DNA from: Ulva prolifera
Taxonomy: Eukaryota; Chlorophyta; Ulvophyceae; Ulvales; Ulvaceae
Direction: 5' to 3'
Length of the DNA: 64,000 nt
Assembly (NCBI GenBank): GCA_023078555.1
Contig: CM041197.1
Span: 6,779,810-6,843,809, forward strand
A program made the translations under genes and the position numbers. Positions within the stretch are counted from its first letter, which is position 1, and every line of letters starts with the position of its first letter. Below are positions 23,394-36,350 of this stretch, in pieces. The notes under the pieces are model-generated. The model was not told the DNA's origin and did not search any database. It was given only the letters and a program-made list of their open reading frames with translations.

Positions 23394-24739
23394 AAAAGTT
23401 CACAGGCGCTGTATATGGCATGCATTTACTCAGCGAGAATAGAATTCGACACATTGGATCAGAGCACTACTCTAGAAAACAATTATCACAAGACATAGGT
23501 GTGTGTGACCTTTGCGCACGTACGTTAAGAGCAACATGCTTCCCTGTCACCTTGAAGTCGAAAAGTTCACAGGTGCTGAATATGTAATGTATTGGCTCAT
23601 CGAGAAAAGTTTTTCCACACGTAAAAGTTGAGTGCTTTACTACAACACACTTAACACAAGCCATAGGTGTGTGTGACCTTTGCGCACGTCCATTGACGAG
23701 CAACCGGCTTCCCTGTCACCTAGTAGTTGAAAAGTTCACAGGCGCTGTATATGGCATGCATTTACTCAGCGAGAAGAGAATTCGACACATTGGATCAGAG
23801 CACTTCTCTAGAAAACACTTATCAAAAGACATAGGTGTGTGTGACCTTTGCGCACGTTCGTTAAGAGCAACATGCTTCCCTGTCACCTTGAAGTCGAAAA
23901 GTTCACAGGTGATGAATATGTAATGTATTGGCTCATCTAGAAAGGTTTTTCCACACGTTGAAGTTGATTGCTTTACTACAACACACGCTACACATGACAT
24001 AGGTGTGTGGGACCTTTGCGCACGTCCGTTAAAGCGCAACCGGCTTCCCTGTCACCTAAAAGTTGAAAAGTTCACAGGTGCTGAACATGTAATGTATTGG
24101 CTCATCTAGAAAGGTTTTTCCACACGTTGAAGTTGATTGCTTTACTACAACACACGCTACACATGACATAGGTGTGTGGGACCTTTGCGCACGTCCGTTA
24201 AAGCGCAACCGGCTTCCCTGTCACCTAAAAGTTGAAAAGTTCACAGGTGCTGAACATGTAATGTATTGGCTCATCGAGAAAAGATTTTCCACACGTCGAA
24301 GTTGAGTGCTTTACTACAACACACTTAACACAAGCCATAGGCGTGTGTGATCTTTGCGCACGTCCGTTGACGAGCAACCGGCTTCCCTGTCACCTAGTAG
24401 TTGAAAAGTTCACAGGCGATGTATATGGCATGCATTTACTCAGCGAGAAGAGAATTCGACACATTGGATCAGAGCACTACTCTAGAAAACACTTATCACA
24501 AGACATAGGTGTGTGTGACCTTTGCGCACGTCCGTTAAGAGCAACAAACTTCCCTGTCACCTTGAAGTTGAAAAGTTCACAGGTGATGAATATGTAATGT
24601 ATTGGCTCATCGAGAAAAGATTTTCCACACGTCGAAGTTGAGTGCTTTACTACAACACACTTAACACAAGCCATAGGCGTGTGTGACCTTTGCGCACGTC
24701 CGTTGACGAGCAACCGGCTTCCCTGTCACCTAGTAGTTG
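23394..24739 (+). repeat. 1346-bp eight-monomer unit
   Basis: B monomers at 23394, 23730 and 24404, in the order 'gagaatag' B, 'tcaaaagac' B, A2 pair, 'ggcgatg' B. The unit to its left (21374-23393) is the same with the 674-bp duplication inside it, giving a total offset of 2020 bp. The same order also occurs in 13.8-14.5 kb and 44.2-46 kb. Confidence 0.82.
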
Positions 24740-25411
24740 AAAAGTTCACAGGCGCTGTATATGGCATGCATTTACTCAGCGAGAATAGAATTCGACACAT
24801 TGGATCAGAGCACTACTCTAGAAAACAATTATCACAAGACATAGGTGTGTGTGACCTTTGCGCACGTACGTTAAGAGCAACATGCTTCCCTGTCACCTTG
24901 AAGTCGAAAAGTTCACAGGTGCTGAATATGTAATGTATTGGCTCATCGAGAAAAGTTTTTCCACACGTAAAAGTTGAGTGCTTTACTACAACACACTTAA
25001 CACAAGCCATAGGCGTGTGTGACCTTTACGCACGTCCGTTGACGAGCAACCGGCTTCCCTGTCACCTAGTAGTTGAAAAGTTCACAGGCGCTGTATATGG
25101 CATGCATTTACTCAGCGAGAATAGAATTCGACACATTGGATCAGAGCACTACTCTAGAAAACAATTATCACAAGACATAGGTGTGTGTGACCTTTGCGCA
25201 CGTACGTTAAGAGCAACATGCTTCCCTGTCACCTTGAAGTCGAAAAGTTCACAGGTGCTGAATATGTAATGTATTGGCTCATCGAGAAAAGTTTTTCCAC
25301 ACGTAAAAGTTGAGTGCTTTACTACAACACACTTAACACAAGCCATAGGTGTGTGTGACCTTTGCGCACGTCCATTGACGAGCAACCGGCTTCCCTGTCA
25401 CCTAGTAGTTG
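24740..25411 (+). repeat. Tandem duplication of one dimer (2 x 336 bp)
   Basis: Two consecutive dimers have the same 'gagaatag' B (24740 and 25076) and A3 monomers. The A before the second copy has a private 'ctttacgcacg' near 25,027. Elsewhere this B subtype occurs singly before the 'tcaaaagac' B, so the extra copy is a local gain. Confidence 0.87.
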
Positions 25412-25809
25412 AAAAGTTCACAGGCGCTGTATATGGCATGCATTTACTCAGCGAGAAGAGAATTCGACACATTGGATCAGAGCACTTCTCTAGAAAACAC
25501 TTATCAAAAGACATAGGTGTGTGTGACCTTTGCGCACGTTCGTTAAGAGCAACATGCTTCCCTGTCACCTTGAAGTCGAAAAGTTCACAGGTGCTGAATA
25601 TGTAATGTATTGGCTCATCTAGAAAGGTTTTTCCACACGTTGAAGTTGATTGATTTACTACAACACACGCTACACATGACATAGGTGTGTGGGACCTTTG
25701 CGCACGTCCGTTAAAGCGCAACCGGCTTCCCTGTCACCTAAAAGTTGAAAAGTTCACAGGTGCTGAACATGTAATGTATTGGCTCATCTAGAAAGGTTTT
25801 TCCACACGT

Positions 25810-27430
25810 TGAAGTTGATTGCTTTACTACAACACACTCTACACATGACATAGGTGTGTGTGACCTTTGCGCACGTCCGTTCAAGCGCAACCGGCTTCCC
25901 CGTCACCTAGAAGTTGCAAAGTTCACAGGTGCTGAATATGTAATGTATTGGCTCATCGAGAAAAGATTTTCCACACGTCGAAGTTGAGTGCTTTACTACA
26001 ACACACTCCACACATGACATAGGTGTGTGTGACCTTTGCGCACGTCCGTTAAAGAGCAACCGGCTTCCATGTCACCGAAAAAGTTTAAAAGTTCGCAGGT
26101 GCTGAATATGTAATGTATTGGCTCATCGAGAAAGATTTTCCACACTTCGAAGTTGAGTGCTTTACTACAACATACTCCACACATAACATAGGTGTGTGTG
26201 ACCTTTGCGCACGTCCGTTAAGAGCAACATGCTTCCCTATCACCTTGAAGTCGAAAAGTTCACAGGTGCTGAATATGTAATGTATTGGCTCATCGAGAAA
26301 AGTTTTTCCACACGTCGAAGTTGAGTGCTTTACTACAACACACTCTACACATGACATAGGTGTGTGTGACCTTTGCGCACGTCCGTTCAAGCGCAACCGG
26401 CTTCCCCGTCACCTAAAAGTTGAAAAGTTCACAGGTGCTGAATATGTAATGTATTGGCTCATCGAGAAAAGTTTTTCCACACGTCGAAGTTGAGTGCTTT
26501 ACTACAACACACTCTACACATGACATAGGTGTGTGTGACCTTTGCGCACGTCCGTTAAAGCGCAACCGGCTTCCCTGTCACCTAGTAGTAGAAAAGTTCA
26601 TAGGTGCTGAATATGTAATGTATTGGCTCATCGAGAAAAGATTTTCCACACGTCGAAGTTGAGTGCTTTACTACAACACACTTAACACAAGCCATAGGCG
26701 TGTGTGACCTTTGCGCACGTCCGTTGACGAGCAACCGGCTTCCCTGTCACCTAGTAGTTGAAAAGTTCACAGGCGCTGTATATGGCATGCATTTACTCAG
26801 CGAGAAGAGAATTCGACACATTGGATCAGAGCACTTCTCTAGAAAACACTTATCACAAGACATAGGTGTGTGTGACCTTTGCGCACGTTCGTTAAGAGCA
26901 ACATGCTTCCCTGTCACCTTGAAGTCGAAAAGTTCACAGGTGCTGAATATGTAATGTATTGGCTCATCGAGAAAAGTTTTTCCACACGTAAAAGTTGAGT
27001 GCTTTACTACAACACACTCTACACATGACATAGGTGTGTGTGACCTTTGCGCACGTCCGTTAAAGCGCAACCGGCTTCCCTGTCACCTAGTAGTAGAAAA
27101 GTTCATAGGTTCTGAATATGAAATGTATTGGCTCATCGAGAAAAGATTTTCCACACGTCGAAGTTGAGTGCTTTACTACAACACACTTAACACCAGCCAT
27201 AGGCGTGTGTGACCTTTGCGCACGTCCGTTGACGAGCAACCGGCTTCCCTGTCACCTAGTAGTAGAAAAGTTCATAGGTGCTGAATATGTAATGTATTGG
27301 CTCATCGAGAAAAGATTTTCCACACGTCGAAGTTGAGTGCTTTACTACAACACACTTAACACAAGCCATAGGCGTGTGTGACCTTTGCGCACGTCCGTTG
27401 ACGAGCAACCGGCTTCCCTGTCACCTAGTA
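25810..27430 (+). repeat. A-rich block, copy 1 (offset 3367)
   Basis: Contains the 170+167 pair at 25917, A monomers with 'ccccgtcacc' tails, an A4 run, the B at 26761 and the 'gaatatgaaatg' derivative at 27,118. It matches 29.2-30.8 kb at an offset of 3367 bp. After this the two copies diverge: B 27435 is of the 'tactctag' type, whereas B 30802 is of the 'cttctctag' type. Confidence 0.82.
25917..26253 (+). repeat. Length-compensated 170+167 pair (copy 3)
   Basis: Same pair, 7912 bp from copy 2, with a private 'cctatcacc' near 26,238. It stands in the longest A-class run between two B monomers that keep normal lengths (seven monomers between 25412 and 26761). Confidence 0.88.
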
Positions 27431-27434
27431 GTTG

Positions 27435-28925
27435 AAAAGTTCACAGGCGCTGTATATGGCATGCATTTACTCAGCGAGAAGAGAATTCGACACATTGGAT
27501 CAGAGCACTACTCTAGAAAACACTTATCACAAGACATAGGTGTGTGTGACCTTTGCGCACGTCCGTTAAGAGCAACAAACTTCCCTGTCACCTTGAAGTT
27601 GAAAAGTTCACAGGTGATGAATATGTAATGTATTGGCTCATCGAGAAAAGATTTTCCACACGTCGAAGTTGAGTGCTTTACTACAACACACTTATCACAA
27701 GCCATAGGCGTGTGTGACCTTTGCGCACGTCCGTTGACGAGCAACCGGCTTCCCTGTCACCTAGTAGTTGAAAAGTTCACAGGCGCTGTATATGGCATGC
27801 ATTTACTCAGCGAGAAGAGAATTCGACACATTGGATCAGAGCACTTCTCTAGAAAACACTTATCAAAAGACATAGGTGTGTGTGACCTTTGCGCACGTTC
27901 GTTAAGAGCAACATGCTTCCCTGTCACCTTGAAGTTGAAAAGTTCACAGGTGATGAATATGTAATGTATTGGCTCATCTAGAAAGGTTTTTCCACACGTT
28001 GAAGTTGATTGCTTTACTACAACACACGCTACACATGACATAGGTGTGTGGGACCTTTGCGCACGTCCGTTAAAGCGCAACCGGCTTCCCTGTCACCTAA
28101 AAGTTGAAAAGTTCACAGGTGCTGAACATGTAATGTATTGGCTCATCGAGAAAAGATTTTCCACACGTCGAAGTTGAGTGCTTTACGACAACACACTTAA
28201 CACAAGCCATAGGCGTGTGTGACCTTTACGCACGTCCGTTGACGAGCAACCGGCTTCCTTGTCACCTAGTAGTTGAAAAGTTCACAGGCGCTGTATATGG
28301 CATGCATTTACTCAGCGAGAAGAGAATTCGACACATTGGATCAGAGCACTACTCTAGAAAACACTTATCACAAGACATAGGTGTGTGTGACCTTTGCGCA
28401 CGTCCGTTAAGAGCAACAAACTTCCCTGTCACCTTGAAGTTGAAAAGTTCACAGGTGATGAATATGTAATGTATTGGCTCATCGAGAAAAGATTTTCCAC
28501 ACGTCGAAGTTGAGTGCTTTACTACAACACACTTATCACAAGCCATAGGCGTGTGTGACCTTTGCGCACGTCCGTTGACGAGCAACCGGCTTCCCTGTCA
28601 CCTAGTAGTTGAAAAGTTCACAGGCGCTGTATATGGCATGCATTTACTCAGCGAGTAGAGAATTCGAGACATTGGATCAGAGCACTACTCTAGAAAACAA
28701 TTATCACAAGACATAGGTGTGTGTGACCTTTGCGCACGTCCGTTAAGAGCAACATGCTTCCCTGTCACCTTGAAGTCGAAAAGTTCACAGGTGATGAATA
28801 TGTAATGTATTGGCTCATCTAGAAAGGTTTTTCCACACGTTGAAGTTGATTGCTTTACTACAACACACTTAACACAAGCCATAGGTGTGTGTGACCTTTG
28901 CGCACGTCCATTGACGAGCAACCGG
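27435..28925 (+). repeat. Dimer-rich insert between the two 3367-bp copies
   Basis: B monomers at 27435, 27771, 28276 and 28612 match the order found in 6.9-8.2 kb and 46.8-48.3 kb, including the 'tttacgacaac' A variant near 28,188 and the 'gagtag' B. The B at 28612 starts with the 'gagtag' head and ends like the 9589 type ('caattatc', 'acatgc'), so it is a further exchange product. Private changes: 'ctttacgcacg' near 28,227 and 'ttccttgtc' near 28,258. Confidence 0.78.
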
Positions 28926-31900
28926 CTTCCCTGTCACCTAGTAGTTGAAAAGTTCACAGGCGCTGTATATGGCATGCATTTACTCAGCGAGAAGAGAATT
29001 CGACACATTGGATCAGAGCACTTCTCTAGAAAACACTTATCACAAGACATAGGTGTGTGTGACCTTTGCGCACGTTCGTTAAGAGCAACATGCTTCCCTG
29101 TCACCTTGAAGTCGAAAAGTTCACAGGTGATGAATATGTAATGTATTGGCTCATCTAGAAAGGTTTTTCCACACGTTGAAGTTGATTGCTTTACTACAAC
29201 ACACTCTACACATGACATAGGTGTGTGTGACCTTTGCGCACGTCCGTTCAAGCGCAACCGGCTTCCCCGTCACCTAGAAGTTGCAAAGTTCACAGGTGCT
29301 GAATATGTAATGTATTGGCTCATCGAGAAAAGATTTTCCACACGTCGAAGTTGAGTGCTTTACTACAACACACTCCACACATGACATAGGTGTGTGTGAC
29401 CTTTGCGCACGTCCGTTAAAGAGCAACCGGCTTCCATGTCACCGAAAAAGTTTAAAAGTTCGCAGGTGCTGAATATGTAATGTATTGGTTCATCGAGAAA
29501 GATTTTCCACACTTCGAAGTTGAGTGCTTTACTACAACATACTCCACACATAACATAGGTGTGTGTGACCTTTGCGCACGTCCGTTAAGAGCAACATGCT
29601 TCCCTGTCACCTTGAAGTCGAAAAGTTCACAGGTGCTGAATATGTAATGTATTGGCTCATCGAGAAAAGTTTTTCCACACGTCGAAGTTGAGTGCTTTAC
29701 TACAACACACTCTACACATGACATAGGTGTGTGTGACCTTTGCGCACGTCCGTTCAAGCGCAACCGGCTTCCCCGTCACCTAAAAGTTGAAAAGTTCACA
29801 GGTGCTGAATATGTAATGTATTGGCTCATCGAGAAAAGTTTTTCCACACGTCGAAGTTGAGTGCTTTACTACAACACACTCTACACATGACATAGGTGTG
29901 TGTGACCTTTGCGCACGTCCGTTAAAGCGCAACCGGCTTCCCTGTCACCTAGTAGTAGAAAAGTTCATAGGTGCTGAATATGTAATGTATTGGCTCATCG
30001 AGAAAAGATTTTCCACACGTCGAAGTTGAGTGCTTTACTACAACACACTTAACACAAGCCATAGGCGTGTGTGACCTTTGCGCACGTCCGTTGACGAGCA
30101 ACCGGCTTCCCTGTCACCTAGTAGTTGAAAAGTTCACAGGCGCTGTATATGGCATGCATTTACTCAGCGAGAAGAGAATTCGACACATTGGATCAGAGCA
30201 CTTCTCTAGAAAACACTTATCACAAGACATAGGTGTGTGTGACCTTTGCGCACGTTCGTTAAGAGCAACATGCTTCCCTGTCACCTTGAAGTCGAAAAGT
30301 TCACAGGTGCTGAATATGTAATGTATTGGCTCATCGAGAAAAGTTTTTCCACACGTAAAAGTTGAGTGCTTTACTACAACACACTCTACACATGACATAG
30401 GTGTGTGTGACCTTTGCGCACGTCCGTTAAAGCGCAACCGGCTTCCCTGTCACCTAGTAGTAGAAAAGTTCATAGGTTCTGAATATGAAATGTATTGGCT
30501 CATCGAGAAAAGATTTTCCACACGTCGAAGTTGAGTGCTTTACTACAACACACTTAACACCAGCCATAGGCGTGTGTGACCTTTGCGCACGTCCGTTGAC
30601 GAGCAACCGGCTTCCCTGTCACCTAGTAGTAGAAAAGTTCATAGGTGCTGAATATGTAATGTATTGGCTCATCGAGAAAAGATTTTCCACACGTCGAAGT
30701 TGAGTGCTTTACTACAACACACTTAACACAAGCCATAGGCGTGTGTGACCTTTGCGCACGTCCGTTGACGAGCAACCGGCTTCCCTGTCACCTAGTAGTT
30801 GAAAAGTTCACAGGCGCTGTATATGGCATGCATTTACTCAGCGAGAAGAGAATTCGACACATTGGATCAGAGCACTTCTCTAGAAAACACTTATCACAAG
30901 ACATAGGTGTGTGTGACCTTTGCGCACGTTCGTTAAGAGCAACATGCTTCCCTGTCACCTTGAAGTCGAAAAGTTCACAGGTGCTGAATATGTAATGTAT
31001 TGGCTCATCGAGAAAAGTTTTCCCACACGTAAAAGTTGAGTGCTTTACTACAACACACTTAACACAAGCCATAGGTGTGTGTGACCTTTGCGCACGTCCA
31101 TTGACGAGCAACCGGCTTCCCTGTCACCTAGTAGTTGAAAAGTTCACAGGCGCTGTATATGGCATGCATTTACTCAGCGAGAAGAGAATTCGACACATTG
31201 GATCAGAGCACTTCTCTAGAAAACACTTATCACAAGACATAGGTGTGTGTGACCTTTGCGCACGTTCGTAAAGAGCAACATGCTTCCCTGTCACCTTGAA
31301 GTCGAAAAGTTCACAGGTGATGAATATGTAATGTATTGGCTCATCTAGAAAGGTTTTTCCACACGTTGAAGTTGATTGCTTTACTACAACACACGCTACA
31401 CATAACATAGGTGTGTGGGACCTTTGCGCACGTCCGTTAAAGCGCAACCGGCTTCCCTGTCACCTAAAAGTTGAAAAGTTCACAGGTGCTGAACATGTAA
31501 TGTATTGGCTCATCGAGAAAAGATTTTCCACACGTCGAAGTTGAGTGCTTTACTACAACACACTTAACACAAGCCATAGGCGTGTGTGACCTTTGCGCAC
31601 GTCCGTTGACGAGCAACCGGCTTCCCTGTCACCTAGTAGTTGAAAAGTTCACAGGCGCTGTATATGGCATGCATTTACTCAGCGAGAAGAGAATTCGACA
31701 CATTGGATCAGAGCACTACTCTAGAAAACACTTATCACAAGACATAGGTGTGTGTGACCTTTGCGCACGTCCGTTAAGAGCAACAAACTTCCCTGTCACC
31801 TTGAAGTTGAAAAGTTCACAGGTGCTGAATATGTAATGTATTGGCTCATCGAGAAAAGTTTTTCCACACGTCGAAGTTGAGTGCTTTACTACAACACACT

Positions 31901-33100
31901 CTACACATGACATAGGTGTGTGTGACCTTTGCGCACGTCCGTTAAAGCGCAACCGGCTTCCCCGTCACCTAAAAGTTGAAAAGTTCACAGGTGCTGAATA
32001 TGTAATGTATTGGCTCATCGAGAAAAGTTTTTCCACACGTCGAAGTTGAGTGCTTTACTACAACACACTCTACACATGACATAGGTGTGTGTGACCTTTG
32101 CGCACGTCCGTTAAAGCGCAACCGGCTTCCCTGTCACCTAGTAGTAGAAACGTTCATAGGTGCTGAATATGAAATGTATTGGCTCATCGAGAAAAGATTT
32201 TCCACACGTCGAAGTTGAGTGCTTTACTACAACACACTTAACACCAGCCATAGGCGTGTGTGACCTTTGCGCACGTCCGTTGACGAGCAACCGGCTTCCC
32301 TGTCACCTAGTAGTAGAAAAGTTCATAGGTGCTGAATATGTAATGTATTGGCTCATCGAGAAAAGATTTTCCACACGTCGAAGTTGAGTGCTTTACTACA
32401 ACACACTTAACACAAGCCATAGGCGTGTGTGACCTTTGCGCACGTCCGTTGACGAGCAACCGGCTTCCCTGTCACCTAGTAGTTGAAAAGTTCACAGGCG
32501 CTGTATATGGCATGCATTTACTCAGCGAGAAGAGAATTCGACACATTGGATCAGAGCACTTCTCTAGAAAACACTTATCACAAGACATAGGTGTGTGTGA
32601 CCTTTGCGCACGTTCGTTAAGAGCAACATGCTTCCCTGTCACCTTGAAGTCGAAAAGTTCACAGGTGATGAATATGTAATGTATTGGCTCATCTAGAAAG
32701 GTTTTTCCACACGTTGAAGTTGATTACTTTACTACAACACACGCTACACATGACATAGGTGTGTGGGACCTTTGCGCACGTCCGTTAAAGCGCAACCGGC
32801 TTCCCTGTCACCTAAAAGTTGAAAAGTTCACAGGTGCTGAACATGTAATGTATTGGCTCATCTAGAAAGGTTTTTCCACACGTTGAAGTTGATTGCTTTA
32901 CTACAACACACGCTACACATGACATAGGTGTGTGGGACCTTTGCGCACGTCCGTTAAAGCGCAACCGGCTTCCCTGTCACCTAAAAGTTGAAAAGTTCAC
33001 AGGTGCTGAACATGTAATGTATTGGCTCATCGAGAAAAGATTTTCCACACGTCGAAGTTGAGTGCTTTACTACAACACACTTAACACAAGCCATAGGCGT
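28925..33100 (+). repeat. 4.2-kb block, copy 1 (offset 11079)
   Basis: B monomers at 28948, 30128, 30802, 31138, 31643 and 32486 all recur 11079 bp downstream, together with the 170+167 pair at 29284. The copies part at about 33,100, where the downstream copy has the 'gtgatc' and 'ggcgatg' markers. A private 'aaacgttc' at 32,151 is not in the 43-kb copy but is shared with 34,509 and 37,839. Confidence 0.85.
29284..29620 (+). repeat. Length-compensated 170+167 pair (copy 4)
   Basis: Same pair 3367 bp from copy 3, with a private 'ttggttcatcg' near 29,488. Confidence 0.88.
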
Positions 33101-33159
33101 GTGTGACCTTTGCGCACGTCCGTTGACGAGCAACCGGCTTCCCTGTCACCTAGTAGTTG

Positions 33160-34728
33160 AAAAGTTCACAGGCGCTGTATATGGCATGCATTTACTCAGC
33201 GAGAAGAGAATTCGACACATTGGATCAGAGCACTTCTCTAGAAAACACTTATCACAAGACATAGGTGTGTGTGACCTTTGCGCACGTTCGTTAAGAGCAA
33301 CATGCTTCCCTGTCACCTTGAAGTCGAAAAGTTCACAGGTGCTGAATATGTAATGTATTGGCTCATCGAGAAAAGTTTTCCCACACGTAAAAGTTGAGTG
33401 CTTTACTACAACACACTTAACACAAGCCATAGGTGTGTGTGACCTTTGCGCACGTCCATTGACGAGCAACCGGCTTCCCTGTCACCTAGTAGTTGAAAAG
33501 TTCACAGGCGCTGTATATGGCATGCATTTACTCAGCGAGAAGAGAATTCGACACATTGGATCAGAGCACTTCTCTAGAAAACACTTATCACAAGACATAG
33601 GTGTGTGTGACCTTTGCGCACGTTCGTAAAGAGCAACATGCTTCCCTGTCACCTTGAAGTCGAAAAGTTCACAGGTGATGAATATGTAATGTATTGGCTC
33701 ATCTAGAAAGGTTTTTCCACACGTTGAAGTTGATTGCTTTACTACAACACACGCTACACATAACATAGGTGTGTGGGACCTTTGCGCACGTCCGTTAAAG
33801 CGCAACCGGCTTCCCTGTCACCTAAAAGTTGAAAAGTTCACAGGTGCTGAACATGTAATGTATTGGCTCATCGAGAAAAGATTTTCCACACGTCGAAGTT
33901 GAGTGCTTTACTACAACACACTTAACACAAGCCATAGGCGTGTGTGACCTTTGCGCACGTCCGTTGACGAGCAACCGGCTTCCCTGTCACCTAGTAGTTG
34001 AAAAGTTCACAGGCGCTGTATATGGCATGCATTTACTCAGCGAGAAGAGAATTCGACACATTGGATCAGAGCACTACTCTAGAAAACACTTATCACAAGA
34101 CATAGGTGTGTGTGACCTTTGCGCACGTCCGTTAAGAGCAACAAACTTCCCTGTCACCTTGAAGTTGAAAAGTTCACAGGTGCTGAATATGTAATGTATT
34201 GGCTCATCGAGAAAAGTTTTTCCACACGTCGAAGTTGAGTGCTTTACTACAACACACTCTACACATGACATAGGTGTGTGTGACCTTTGCGCACGTCCGT
34301 TAAAGCGCAACCGGCTTCCCCGTCACCTAAAAGTTGAAAAGTTCACAGGTGCTGAATATGTAATGTATTGGCTCATCGAGAAAAGTTTTTCCACACATCG
34401 AAGTTGAGTGCTTTACTACAACACACTCTACACATGACATAGGTGTGTGTGACCTTTGCGCACGTCCGTTAAAGCGCAACCGGCTTCCCTGTCACCTAGT
34501 AGTAGAAACGTTCATAGGTGCTGAATATGAAATGTATTGGCTCATCGAGAAAAGATTTTCCACACGTCGAAGTTGAGTGCTTTACTACAACACACTTAAC
34601 ACCAGCCATAGGCGTGTGTGACCTTTGCGCACGTCCGTTGACGAGCAACCGGCTTCCCTGTCACCTAGTAGTAGAAAAGTTCATAGGTGCTGAATATGTA
34701 ATGTATTGGCTCATCGAGAAAAGATTTT
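33160..34728 (+). repeat. 2358-bp repeat of the 30.8-32.4 kb unit, cut by the deletion
   Basis: B monomers at 33160, 33496 and 34001 and the following A run lie 2358 bp from 30802, 31138 and 31643. The copy shares 'aaacgttc' (34,509) with 32,151, exactly 2358 bp apart, and has in addition 'ccacacatcg' (34,397). It ends at the 207-bp deletion junction. Confidence 0.85.
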
Positions 34729-34803
34729 TCACAAGACATAGGTGTGTGTGACCTTTGCGCACGTTCGTTAAGAGCAACATGCTTCCCTGTCACCTTGAAG
34801 TCG
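34675..34803 (+). repeat. Truncated A/B chimeric monomer (129 bp), 207-bp deletion junction
   Basis: This is the only monomer outside the 167-170 bp range. It begins as an A4 monomer ('aaaagttcatagg ... cgagaaaagatttt') and at about 34,728 jumps to the middle of a B monomer ('tcacaagacatagg'). The intact counterpart at 38005-38340 (A then B, 336 bp) shows that 207 bp are missing. At the join the two parents share at most one base, so it looks like end joining or slippage and not register-preserving exchange. Downstream the array continues in normal phase, displaced by the loss. Confidence 0.9.
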
Positions 34804-36350
34804 AAAAGTTCACAGGTGATGAATATGTAATGTATTGGCTCATCTAGAAAGGTTTTTCCACACGTTGAAGTTGATTACTTTACTACAACACACGCTACAC
34901 ATGACATAGGTGTGTGGGACCTTTGCGCACGTCCGTTAAAGCGCAACCGGCTTCCCTGTCACCTAAAAGTTGAAAAGTTCACAGGTGCTGAACATGTAAT
35001 GTATTGGCTCATCTAGAAAGGTTTTTCCACACGTTGAAGTTGATTGCTTTACTACAACACACGCTACACATGACATAGGTGTGTGGGACCTTTGCGCACG
35101 TCCGTTAAAGCGCAACCGGCTTCCCTGTCACCTAAAAGTTGAAAAGTTCACAGGTGCTGAACATGTAATGTATTGGCTCATCGAGAAAAGATTTTCCACA
35201 CGTCGAAGTTGAGTGCTTTACTACAACACACTTAACACAAGCCATAGGCGTGTGTGATCTTTGCGCACGTCCGTTGACGAGCAACCGGCTTCCCTGTCAC
35301 CTAGTAGTTGAAAAGTTCACAGGCGATGTATATGGCATGCATTTACTCAGCGAGAAGAGAATTCGACACATTGGATCAGAGCACTACTCTAGAAAACACT
35401 TATCACAAGACATAGGTGTGTGTGACCTTTGCGCACGTCCGTTAAGAGCAACAAACTTCCCTGTCACCTTGAAGTTGAAAAGTTCACAGGTGATGAATAT
35501 GTAATGTATTGGCTCATCGAGAAAAGATTTTCCACACGTCGAAGTTGAGTGCTTTACTACAACACACTTAACACAAGCCATAGGCGTGTGTGACCTTTGC
35601 GCACGTCCGTTGACGAGCAACCGGCTTCCCTGTCACCTAGTAGTTGAAAAGTTCACAGGCGCTGTATATGGCATGCATTTACTCAGCGAGAAGAGAATTC
35701 GACACATTGGATCAGAGCACTTCTCTAGAAAACACTTATCACAAGACATAGGTGTGTGTGACCTTTGCGCACGTTCGTTAAGAGCAACATGCTTCCCTGT
35801 CACCTTGAAGTCGAAAAGTTCACAGGTGCTGAATATGTAATGTATTGGCTCATCGAGAAAAGTTTTTCCACACGTAAAAGTTGAGTGCTTTACTACAACA
35901 CACTCTACACATGACATAGGTGTGTGTGACCTTTGCGCACGTCCGTTCAAGCGCAACCGGCTTCCCCGTCACCTAAAAGTTGAAAAGTTCACAGGTGCTG
36001 AATATGAAATGTATTGGCTCATCGAGAAAAGATTTTCCACACGTCGAAGTTGAGTGCTTTACTACAACACACTTAACACCAGCCATAGGCGTGTGTGACC
36101 TTTGCGCACGTCCGTTGACGAGCAACCGGCTTCCCTGTCACCTAGTAGTAGAAAAGTTCATAGGTGCTGAATATGTAATGTATTGGCTCATCGAGAAAAG
36201 ATTTTCCACACGTCGAAGTTGAGTGCTTTACTACAACACACTTAACACAAGCCATAGGCGTGTGTGACCTTTGCGCACGTCCGTTAAAGCGCAACCGGCT
36301 TCCCTGTCACCTAAAAGTTGAAAAGTTCACAGGTGCTGAACATGTAATGT
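34729..36350 (+). repeat. Region right of the deletion, offset 3537 to 38.3-39.5 kb
   Basis: From the deletion on, sequence and B monomers at 35311 and 35647 match 38848 and 39184 at an offset of 3537 bp (3330 plus the missing 207). Near 36,000 the A monomer has a 'ccccgtcacctaaaagttg' tail before it and then a 'gaatatgaaatg' head, a combination absent from the related copy, so another exchange lies there. The A monomer at 36152-36320 likewise couples an A1 head to a T2 tail ('ttaaagcg'). Confidence 0.78.

Larger units (their letters stand above)
16155..25075 (+). repeat. Monomer map, part 3
   Basis: B monomers start at 16155, 16828, 17333, 17669, 18849, 19523, 19859, 20364, 21038, 21374, 21710, 22384, 23058, 23394, 23730, 24404 and 24740. 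The 168-bp hybrid is at 16322 and the 170+167 pair at 18005; the rest is 169-bp A. Confidence 0.93.
25076..33159 (+). repeat. Monomer map, part 4 (A-rich)
   Basis: B monomers start at 25076, 25412, 26761, 27435, 27771, 28276, 28612, 28948, 30128, 30802, 31138, 31643 and 32486. The 170+167 pairs are at 25917 and 29284. A private 'attgatttac' lies near 25,652. Confidence 0.93.
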
